Positions 54,673 through 64,000 of a stretch of 64,000 bases of DNA are shown in pieces. Source of the stretch: Leptodontidium sp. MPI-SDFR-AT-0119 (lineage: Eukaryota; Ascomycota; Leotiomycetes; Helotiales; Leptodontidiaceae). Made by a program: the position numbers and the translations under genes. The stretch lies in NCBI GenBank assembly GCA_020726505.1, contig JAHLEZ010000002.1, positions 1,426,001 through 1,490,000 on the forward strand, given 5' to 3'. A model generated the notes under the pieces. That model worked only from the letters and a program-made list of their open reading frames with translations. It ran no database searches and was not told the DNA's origin. The stretch's first letter is position 1, and each line of letters begins with the position of its first letter.

Positions 54673-56145
54673 CGTGCTTGAAACGATTTCACTCAATTGT
54701 GAATGGTGAAGAGCTTGGAATGAAGATATCGTCAATTATACGAGTTCGGAGATGACCGTCGTTGCCTTGAGCCTGGTGGGGGGTCTTGGCGACCATGTAA
54801 GTGATCGGGATTGGCAAGCGAGGCCACTAGAGCGACTCCATTTAATACACAACCACTGATGACAGTAAATCTGTTCGCAAATCTTTCCAGACGACTCTAT
54901 CCAAGGAATTTCTGATAATAGACAAGGAGAACATAGTTATTCGTTACTAGCTAAATTTCCAAAGAACTATTAGTCGAAGTGCTGTGACTGTTCCCCCGCA
55001 TGTGATTTCCGTATTATGCAGAGCAAGAATAGGCATCTCAGCCCAGGGTTAAGCCCCTTCAAAGCAACCTTATCAACTCCACTGCCCATCTTTGTAATGC
55101 CCTGAGACTCCTTGTGAAGTATTAGACGGCACCAAAGGTGGATGTGTCTTCGTAGCGAAACTTCGTCATAGTGTGTCCACGCCTACCAAAGGTATAGGCT
55201 GCAGCGTCGTTGATATCTTCGGGCAAGGATTTGAAAATGAGGTTAATGGCAATATCAGAGTCGTGACTACTTTGCTGGTGGAGTAAATTATCACCTATGT
55301 CGCGATGAAGAAACCCACAGTCGGTGCCATGATGATTATCCAAGGCATAGACTTCTCCAATATTGTCTTGCGAGAGAAGGCTGCAAGCAATACTTATCGC
55401 CTTAATGAGTCTTCTTACTTTAATAATTAAAACATAATACTTCATCTTGGAGGTTATACATTCGGATCCAAACAAGAAAGATGCAACGAAATATTTTGCC
55501 TCTCGAGTCTCTTGAATTTATTAATATTTGTTTAATGTGCTGTCCGTTTAGGAGAAGCGTCGCATTTTGAAACAAGTGATGACTTTTCGACCGCTAGTAT
55601 AAAATCCGCTTGTATATTCCTATTTTGTTAATAAACCACTATTATGCTCGCTTGTCTTGGCCCGTGCACATGCCCGAGCCGGCCCGGCCCCCACTCTTCC
55701 GATGTGCTGACGGACGAAGGGACTGGACCAAGGAAGAAAATGGAAAGAGGATGTGATTGCGGGAGCAATGCTTGATAGACGGGGACTTGAGCTGGAAAGA
55801 AGTCATGGTGTAAACTAGAGCGAAAGAAGAAGTCGCATGCGAATGGCTTCATGTTCAAGCGCTATCTTTGCCACATCCCCGTACATTGGCTTCCTGCAAT
55901 GTAGCCGAGCCGAGATCGAGAGGAGGGATGTTTTGGTCAGACTAAGCCTGGACTCAGCTAGTTCAGCCCTGCATTCCCCATCTTTGAAAATGTTTCTTAT
56001 CAGTTGCTCCTCGGGGGCGGCCGCCGATCTAGGAACTTAGAGTATGACTAGGCATATCCATAAATACCTGGCAACTCCACTGTGATGTGATGATATCGCT
56101 CCTCAATTCAGTCATTGTCGTTGAAGACCAATCAGACAATTCAAC
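54673..56145. other. Divergent intergenic region
   Basis: 1.5 kb between the Zn2Cys6 gene and an MFS transporter that face away from each other, so the regulator might act on the transporter (inference from position only). A 107-codon minus-strand frame at 55122-55445 has no recognised motif. Confidence 0.45.
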
Positions 56146-57922
56146 ATGGCTTCTCCAATGCAGTTCGACACTGTAGAATGTGTCGAGATGGTGCCTGGCA
56201 CGATTCGGATCATTGACTGTGAGTAATAAACTGGCATTTCAAGTTTCCTGGACTGACTTTATCAACAAGTGCTACACACGATGAACGTCCAACATATGGA
56301 AGGTAGCAAATCCGACATCGTCCTCGTTCCACAACCAACTCGCGATCCCAATGACCCCCTCAATTGGAGTCGTTGGCGGAAAGAATACCACTACTGGCTC
56401 CTCTGGTGGTGGGGTTTCATCGCTGCCGTTTCAGTCAACTGGGGTGGTCCAGTATGGACTCAGCTCACCATTGACTACAATACCACATTTGTTCAGCTAA
56501 ACGTCGCCTCGGCTCTGTGTTGGCTTTTCCTAGGACTTGGCTGTGTCTTTCTCCAACCTACTGCGATGAAGATTGGACGTCGACCAGTATACTTGATGGC
56601 CACAGTCTTCAATCTGGTAGGATGTGCCATGGGCGGAGTCTCCCACACGGTTGGCATGTTCTTCGGTGTGAATATTTTGACTGGAATTGGTGCCGCACCT
56701 GTCGATTCTCTCGTCGAGATCTCAACCATGGATATATTTTTCGCACACGAGAGAGGCACCAGATTGAGTCTGCTTCTCTTCACCATCTACGCAGGATCAT
56801 ACCTTGGACCCGTGGCCGCAGGTTACGTGGCAGAATCTCAGACCTGGCGCTGGTGTTACTGGTATTTAGTGATATTCCTGTTTGTTCTTTTGGTCATTCG
56901 TAAGTGTAACTTGTCTGAGAATCCCTATTGAGATCTTGCTTTGGAAGCACCATTGTAAAGAGACGAGTACTGATATGACGAAACTTGCAGAACTTTTCAC
57001 CATGGAAGAGTCAACCTACCGACGACCACTCTCATCTGTTGAAGTCGGTGGAGTCCCAGCCTCCGCGCATGCCACACCCAAAGAACTTGAACTAGGTCTC
57101 GGCAAGCAGACCACCACTCCCATCACCGACGGCGATGGCGATACCCCAATACCACCACCCAAAACATACATGCAACGATTCAGTCTCATCCAAACCTCAC
57201 AAAATGACCCCCGGTTCTGGATTGTCATCGCCCTTCGCCCCTTCTCATTGGTAACCTATCCCGCAGTAATGTGGGCAGGCATCGTCTACGGCATTCAAGT
57301 AATGTGGCTTTCCCTCCTCGCAACAACCCAAAGCGAGATCTTCTCCTTGGAACCATACAATTTCTCCGTAGTGAATGTTGGCAACATCAACTTCGCTGCA
57401 TTCATCGGTGGTATCCTTGGAATGCTCTGGGGAGGCACAGTTTCCGACAACTGCCTGCTCTACCTCGCTCGTCGAAACGGTGGAATCGCAGAGCCAGAGA
57501 TGCGTCTGTGGACAATGGTCGTACCCAGCTTCATCAATTCCGGCGGCTTGCTGATGTATGGCTTGGGTGCGTTTTACGAAATGCACTGGATCCTCTCTGC
57601 TGGGTTTGGAACTGCCTGTATCGCTTTCGGGATTGGCTCTGGTGGAGCCATCGCTATCACGTATGCAGTAGACTGCTACTCTCTGGTTGCATCCGAAGCT
57701 TTGGTGTTGATGCTGTTTGTTCGGAATTTGTTCGGAATGGGTTTCACATTTGCTATTCAACCGTGGTTGACTGTCGATGGATTGAGAGACACTAGTATCA
57801 TCATGGCCGTCATATGTCTCGTTTCGAATTTGTCGTTTCTGGGCATGGTGTGGTTTGGGAAGGGGATGAGGAGGTGGACGGCTGGGAGGTATGCTGAGGC
57901 CGCAGATAGTGCACGCATTTGA
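56146..57922 (+). CDS. MFS transporter (HOL1/DHA1-like)
   Basis: CDS join(56146..56218, 56270..56899, 56991..57922), 544 residues, introns 51 and 91 nt. The N-terminus carries DPNDPLNWSRWRKEYHY, the marker preceding helix 1 in this MFS branch. Twelve helices are readable, with the motif MKIGRRPVYL after helix 2 and the signature GSYLGPVAAGYVAESQTWRW before helix 6. A 70-residue hydrophilic central loop begins MEESTYRRP, and the second half contains FGIGSGGAIAITYAVDCY. Likely a plasma-membrane proton-linked carrier; the substrate is not deducible. It is divergent from the Zn2Cys6 regulator gene. Confidence 0.87.
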
Positions 57923-58494
57923 GAGACGCAGTGATAATGATCGAATAAACGAATACAATATTCTTCAACAGATAGTATAACCTGTTATTATATGCCTCTG
58001 AACTCAATGGCGGGAGCACATCAAGAAGTGATCTCTTAAGGAACTGTTTCCGGCCCTGAACGGCAGCAGAGACAATTCAGCTATCAGTTGATGGTGATCC
58101 ACAAATTCAGTCCGGGGAGAAGTGGATAATCTGGCCGAACCGCTTACCTTGACTTCCTCGAAGCTATCTTCATTATAAAAGGAGAAACATGCATGTTCCG
58201 AAAAGAGACGCAATGAAGAAGCAAGATTCCTTTTTTGCTCTAGGGTTTTCTCTTCTCTGAGATAAGTACGCCTCACATACGCAATGACCTTTTGTACTGG
58301 AAATCTGGCCTCGCTGATACACTGCGAAACTTCAAGGAAGAAGTCAAAGAAAACAACGATGGTTGTTCCACTCCAGCAACCCCCCATCCCCACCCCACGA
58401 CGCCAGTAAACTTAATGGCAAATTTCAAAGAACGAATTTCTTTTGGAATTGGTCACTAGCACGGTAGGCATATCTTCAGAATGGGAGCAATGAC
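57923..58494. other. Spacer between convergent genes
   Basis: About 0.57 kb. A minus-strand open frame of 129 codons (58004-58393) has no recognisable domain and lies in the expected 3' regions of both neighbours; I do not call it. Confidence 0.45.
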
Positions 58495-59928
58495 TTAAGA
58501 GATTGTCTGCTTCTTCAGTGCTATCGCAGTTGTAGCTTCCATAAATGTGACCTTTTTCACAGTCCAATCGTTAGGGTCGCAAAGACAGTTAGAGTGACCG
58601 TTGTCGAGATTGTAAAGTTCTTGGTAGTTGGGATCCAGACCTTCTACAAATTGATGAGTTAGCACTAACTAACAAAGAATAAGATTTTGGGATAAGTACG
58701 ATCAGTGAAGTATTTTCTTCCTCGGACGTGATATTTCCGGACTCGCTGAATCTTGTCAAGCTGTTGATCCTCTAATTGCTGCCAATATAAGTGTTGAGAC
58801 ATGTCAGTTAATCCCAATTCCAACATTATTTTCTCATAATACTGCTTTGATAGAGTCTCGAGCGGAGGTTTCGATGGATTTCGGAAGGCAAGGTTGGGAC
58901 CCCGGCATAATTCTTTGCTGCCAACCACAAGAATGATTTCTTCAGTCTTCAACTCCTGAAAGGCCTCTAACGACATTGCCATGTAATGAGGGTCGTCTTC
59001 GAGAACCTCCTCACTGGCAAGGTACTGACAGGCGAAGCGAGGGATGAATCTAACTTCCAACAACCCAAACAAATTCAGGAAATGAGACTGGATTCCCTGA
59101 ACGACCATGTATATGGAGCCGACCTCGTTGTTTTGATCAAAAAAGAAGAGCATATCGGAACTTGTGTTGTAGTAGATGGTCGGCGCTCCATAGTGCTGGG
59201 ATGTACGAATAAGGCGCGTCGTCCCCCCAACACTTCTGTTTGAGCCTCTTTGCATGCGTAGAAAAGTTGGATTTGACGGGCAGTTTCGACTTAGTCAATA
59301 CTATTGCTACCATTATAAATTACTAAAAGTCCTAACACCCGAGGCGTGGCAAGTGTGATTGCAAGATGCCAGATCATTCGTCTCAATTCAAGCGGAAGCT
59401 TGGGGAAGAACCGAAACTCAGTGCAGCTATAACGACGTTCAATGTGCCTCAAACTATCGGTGACCTTTGCGTACTCTGTTCTAAGGGTTTGTGTTTTGGC
59501 GTTCAGCGTCGTGACTTGACTGGGAAGCGCCGCTAGGGAAGCAAGGAAAGAGGTAAACTGGCCACCTGAGATCTTGACTGCTGAGCCAGTGGAATCCTAG
59601 TTGCCGTGTTAGCGTTTTCTCATCTTAGGGTGTTGGGAGTCGGGAGAGGCACTGAGAGCAGTCATTTGGAGACAAGTTTCTCGAGGACCTTGCTCCCAGG
59701 ACTTCAGGGTATGCGGGGGGGGGGGGGGGGGGGGGGGCATATGCCGACCTTTGTCAATTGAAGAAGCTGAGCCTCCACTACTAGCTGTTCTTCCTTTGTA
59801 TCCTGTTCCTCAGAATCGTTGGTGGTGTCCTTTGTGTGTCCGTTAAGGGCCAGTACGACAGGGCTGACAATCTCGCACTCCGCTTCCTCTTGGGGAGGCT
59901 CGGTGATAGGAGACTTGTACGATGACAT
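58495..59928 (-). pseudogene. 2EXR-domain protein gene, probably disrupted
   Basis: The start at 59928 (MSSYKSPITEPP) leads into an acidic coiled-coil region. A first intron of about 150 nt (about 59750-59597) contains the G23 run and ends with CTAAC...CTAG. The next exon has the 2EXR signature EFRFFPKLPLELRRMIWHLA, then ARQIQLFYACKEAQTEVL, and in another frame GAPTIYYNTSSDMLFFFD. A stop at 59291-59293 and a frame change near the G6 run at 59221-59226 separate these parts. A 65-nt intron (weak donor GTAGCA, acceptor AAAGAG) could bypass both but would remove the CKEA segment. The last intron (58644-58699) is regular, and the final exon ends at 58495. Function of 2EXR proteins is unknown. Confidence 0.6.
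59715..59737. repeat. G23 homopolymer
   Basis: Twenty-three consecutive G residues flanked by ATGC and CATATGC. It falls in the first intron of the 2EXR gene. The length is likely uncertain in the assembly. Confidence 0.9.
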
Positions 59929-61043
59929 TTCGGGGTTGCTTGTTGATGAAAGAAGATGCTCTCGAACTTTTGGGGTTTGGCGCGTTAAAAGAGGGAAAAG
60001 TCGGATTCGAAGCTGAACAGATGTGGAAGATGTTGAGAGTGGTTCCGATCTGGTGCTGACAAGTCCAAGCTGAAAATCTTAGATTGGGACTGTCAAGATA
60101 GCTTGTGGAAGCTGCAATTTCTATGGAGTTGTTCAAAGAAATGGCCGTCGAGACGCGCTGGATGCTGTTGTTTCTTCCTCGAGGAAGGGAATCGCGCTTT
60201 TATGGAGATCATGTTAACCGAAAGTCTTGGCAGTGACATGAAGCGAATTCACCACAACACATCTCGTCAGCCTCGTGAACTTTAAATGCCTGTGAGTCAT
60301 TATTATATTCTTTACAAACTTTAAATAACATAACTAAGTTCATTCAAAGAAGCTTGTGGGAAGTGAATTCAACTGAAGTTACCAGCTCTTTGATTTTTAA
60401 GGTGCAGAAAGTAGTTCAAACGGAGATATCTCATCAGATGAGTATTATTGAATTTTGGAAGTTAATTTTTCCTCCTGACCAGACCCTCCTAAATTCTTGG
60501 GCAAATTTCATGTTTGTACAGAAAATGAGAACCAAAAGCTACGAATGCCCACGCCCACGTCCCCAATTCAAAATTCAGCACATCTGAGCCATCTCTACCA
60601 CATACAAGCCAATGATAACTATGGCAATGGCATGTTCCCTGATAAGCAAAATGTCAGTCTGACTTGTTATAGTAGCAGTAATAAAAGGGGAATAAGGTAT
60701 ATTGGTAGACATTGAGGCTTCAAGGCTGTCCATGGTACGAGCTTCAGCCGGATCCATCAACAATTCCACTTCTCATCATATACCGTTAGGACGCGGCTCC
60801 GCTCATCATTCCACACAAGGTACCGGAAGTGGAGAAGGAGCAAATATTTTTGAGTTACTCTTTCCTCAGTTTCGGGGCAAGAGGCATCGGTAGAGACCAG
60901 AAGCTGAGCTCCCACACCCAACATTCCTCGGCCGGGCTGTACACAACTTCTCTCCGAGGCCTCGCTTAATTGATACCGTATTTACTTAGAAGCATGAGGG
61001 CATCCTGGTCTGATCGGGCGGGGTTAGGCGGTACAATGGCGAC
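59929..61043. other. Intergenic region
   Basis: 1.1 kb between two minus-strand genes. Short frames are A/T-rich and without motifs. It holds the promoter of the 2EXR gene and the 3' end of the HET gene. Confidence 0.5.
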
Positions 61044-63529
61044 TCAATGCCTACGCATCCTAGTCATCCATTGCAAAGTCCTAGTACTCATTCGAATGTA
61101 GAAGCTATTCCGAGGATCTGAAGTTGGCGGAGGAAAGATATCGTAGTCTGGGACACAATACTGGAACGCTCTGAGCTCTTTCCTGGGCCGTCGATTTCTC
61201 TTTTCCTCTGTGGTCAGAACGAAAGCATTGCAAACGATCTCCCAAGTTCCAGATTTATCTTCTCTCAGCACAATTGCCAAGTCATGTTTCGGGAACATGC
61301 ATATCTCATCTCCTTCATCTGCCACAGAAGGCACTACTACGGTTTGGCCACCCGGAAGAGCGAAGGTTCTGAGTCCCGGTACCTCGGAGGGTTGGACGTC
61401 TGTTGTTGATGAACAGGTTGGTTCTTGTTGCTCAAGTGTCGAAGGGGACTTCTTTGGAGATTCCGGAGGTTCTAGCCAAGTGTATCCGATCGTTGTATTC
61501 GTTGGGTCCAATATGTAGCCGAACCCGCTATTCTGTGGCGCTTCGGGACCCTTATATACGAGCAACTCGCTATCAAGCATATTATATATATGTGAGATTG
61601 AGCCGTAAGTCCTTTCGTGTTTGGCATCGCTTCCACCTAGTTTTCCGCAGGAATAGCCTAGGATGCATATTGGATCACGTGCAATGTGTATTGGGAGCGA
61701 GTCTGGGCTGGTCATGGATAGGTTGAGGATCCTCTGGATGAAGTGACTGTAATGAACCATATCTGGCGATATAGCCTGCCCGGAGAAAAACGTCAGCATC
61801 TCGAGTCCCAAAACATCTCGATAGACCCCCGAAAGGTCCTTTTCGTAGTCTGGCTCGAATTTTCTTTTCTTGCAATCGCTCGCCAGCGCCAGCAAACCAT
61901 AAATCTTGTCCCTGCTTTCGCGACAGAGCGAGTTCTCGTGGCGATACAACAATTGCTTCAAAGTCATGCCCCGTTTCTGAAAAATGAGTGCAGACTCCAG
62001 AAGCTGGATCGCAGGAGTTTGCATCACTCGTTGCTTGATGGCCACGCTCTCAGGGTCTGTCTCCAGATGTCGGTCTCGGTCCGCCTGCAAAAAGTCAAAA
62101 AAAGCGTTGCCCGCAGTCCAATCAAATGTTCGGTCACCACAGTGAACAAGAACATTCTTCGCGAGCTGGATCTCCTGGATGATCCAAGTTCGCACCCAGT
62201 AGTCTCGACGGAAGAGGTAGTCCACAGCATGCCATTCCGAAGCTTCGTACTTTCCGTCGCCTTCATATATGTACGAAGAGAACTGACGAGATTTGTGGAA
62301 TCGAGACGACTGAAACACGTTCGTGATAAATTCTATTGCTTTCTCGCTGTTGCTGTTGTGCTCTCCAAGCCACACAAGGACTCTTTGAGAATTTTGGTAT
62401 ATCTGTCCCATGATGGCAACCTGATGACTCCTCTCCTTGCCATTACTCTGATCGATACACAGGCTGTCGATCCATAAACATCGATACTTTCCAGATCCAC
62501 CATTGCGAAGACGCTGGAGGGCTGAATGGAGATTTTTCGTCACGCTGAAACGCTTCCCATTGATCAAGATGATCTGAGGATCCCCTAGACTGTCTCCCCA
62601 AGTATAAGACAGGGCTTCATACTTGGTATGATCCTGGGAAGACGCAGGAATCAAGTGGCATCGTATTTCGGGCGTTTGACTTTCCCGTTCAAGCATAACG
62701 AGACGAAAATTGGCCCACTCCGGGAGCTGAAAGTAGTTGTAGTTGTCTAGAACAGGGACAGCATTACTCTGCGACGGAAGGGTATTTTGGCTGCTACACT
62801 GGTGGCTCACTGAAGGATCGTCTTGATGTTGGGTTACTGTGAAGTTAGATTAACCAGGGGCTCTGATTGAAATATACAACAAGACTTACCTTCCGAAATG
62901 TCAAAGTTCGTCAAAAGATTGGACAAGTCTCTTGGAGGTTCTTCTGTAAGCCTCTGGATAAGAAGAACCAGATCCTGCGGCGGAAGCGCTTCAAGACGTG
63001 CCAGCAAACTTGAATCCGCGGCTGTCGCCAGAACAAAGACAATCATTCCAAAATTTCTTCCAAGTCTATAGAACATGGAACCCATAGCTTTCGGGTCACC
63101 ATGCTGAAAGGTCTCCAGGTCGCTCATCATTTGCTCAGCAGTCACCGAACTTGGTTTCTGCAGTGCAGATTTCATGACGGTCTCCAACATCAGCAGATTG
63201 ATGTCGGATTCACTAAGCTCAACATGTCGGATGGCTTCGATAAGCTCCTGACGGACATGACTAGGGTATCGTCCGAAAGCGGTAGAGACGTTAATTGCCT
63301 CGCTGCCGAATATTGAAATCTTGACAGAGGAGCGATCAATCCAACCATCCAACTCCGAAGGCTGTTTATCTTGCGACTCGAAAGTGACGCTCGCGTCATC
63401 GACCTCCCTCTTTTGGAGAGGGGACTCGTGGCCAGGCAGGTCTGCCATATCTAACGCTTGATGGTTTGGATCAAGGAGATGATGAGAATGGGAGGTTGAT
63501 TGCGCCGCAATAATCCTTCGTTCCCCCAT
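61044..63529 (-). CDS. HET (heterokaryon incompatibility) domain protein
   Basis: CDS complement(join(61044..62836, 62890..63529)), 810 residues; the 53-nt intron (GTAAGT..CACAG) joins two frames in phase. HET proteins trigger cell death after fusion of genetically different hyphae. The HET motifs are in order: YEALSYTWGD near residue 285, LWIDSLCIDQ near 333 and WIIQEI near 430, followed by SRDKIYGLLALA. In front lies about 220 residues of helical, non-HET sequence (ELIEAIRHVELSESD, FGMIVFVLATAADSS, LLIQRLTEEPPRDLSNLL) that may be an effector or regulatory domain I do not recognise. A start at 63448 (MADLPGHE) is possible. The C-terminus is polar and not part of a known repeat domain. Confidence 0.85.
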
Positions 63530-64000
63530 ATGGCGCTAATCGGAGGTGTGGCTGGGACCTCCAGCGCCTCTCGCTTAGCGACAGCCCTGTAATTAAATGA
63601 CCCTCTTTATCTCGCTTCACGACATAAACATCAACATTGCTGTCGGAATTGTGTCTAAAAAATGCTAGCACTTCTCTGGAGCACGAAGTACTGTTGGGCC
63701 AAAACAATTTCACTCCTTTTTACATGGTGAATTGGATAGACAACCGAGACTTGGTCGCCAAATTGCAGGTCTACCAATATTTCGGTCCCAGAAAACGCTC
63801 ATCAGGGTAGGAATTATCGTCATCAATAATTCTAGACTCACACTCCAGTTAATTGGAACAAAGCCCCCAACCCCGTACCCGAGAAATAATTTCATGTCCC
63901 ACACGCATAATATTTCAAGCATCAATTCAATAGCCATGGCACCCACTTTGTCAAACCTCCGGCGGATCTGGGCCACAGACAGGAAGTCTCAGCCAGGGGG
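63530..64000. other. Window end, no supported gene
   Basis: About 0.47 kb upstream of the HET gene. It likely contains its promoter; an 88-codon minus-strand frame lacks a conserved motif. Confidence 0.45.

Noticed and set aside
55122..55445. Minus-strand frame of 107 codons in the intergenic region
   Set aside because: It has an ATG and a hydrophobic start, but no recognisable domain, splice partner or repeat of the frame elsewhere; not enough to call a gene.
58004..58393. Minus-strand frame of 129 codons between the MFS and 2EXR genes
   Set aside because: Lies in the convergent 3' regions and has no motif.

Overview
This 64 kb window is from a filamentous ascomycete (Pezizomycotina, perhaps Leotiomycetes; the class is a weak guess). 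Evidence: compact genes with 45-90 nt GT-AG introns and CTAAC/CTGAC branch points; typical fungal families (2EXR, HET, Fung_rhodopsin, Zn2Cys6, degenerate A1 protease, GT25, phospholipase B); and a transposon graveyard decayed by C-to-T/G-to-A changes on both strands, as repeat-induced point mutation (RIP) produces. I saw no rRNA, tRNA or CRISPR.

Layout. 1-7.5 kb: a secreted phospholipase B (minus, one frame break) and a seven-helix rhodopsin-fold membrane protein (plus). 7.5-25.4 kb: a three-layer nest of mobile elements. The outer layer is a pogo/Fot1-like DNA transposon with 90-bp terminal inverted repeats and a TA target duplication (7533-25411). Inside it lies an old, RIP-decayed Ty1/copia element (8212-23324). 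Inside that lies a young, intact copy of the same copia family in the opposite orientation (8815-16401), with two 275-bp LTRs that look identical and a 5-bp target duplication CGTAT. 25.4-64 kb: ordinary genes: eIF2A, two MFS transporters, a WD40/Nup37-like protein, an orphan 622-residue protein, a GT2 polysaccharide synthase-like enzyme, an alpha/beta hydrolase, secreted proteins (unknown, protease-like, beta-propeller, intradiol dioxygenase-like), a GT25 glycosyltransferase, an 86-residue membrane protein, a Zn2Cys6 regulator, a damaged 2EXR gene and a HET-domain protein. They do not form an obvious pathway or biosynthetic cluster.

The most interesting part is the young copia element. (i) It is packed with the palindrome TCGTACGA (about 50 CGTACG cores in 7.6 kb, roughly 2 expected), in LTRs, introns, the antisense gene and all three frames of pol. 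(ii) It sits exactly inside one such octamer of the older copy, with the 5-bp target duplication taken from the palindrome. (iii) Between pol and the 3' LTR it carries an antisense, multi-intron gene for a cysteine-rich protein (DUF3716-like), whose start codon is apparently assembled by splicing. Together these suggest a retroelement that carries its own recognition or landing sites plus an accessory protein. That is a hypothesis, not a demonstration.

Coordinates of spliced genes were derived by hand from splice signals and phase. Motif counts were made by eye.
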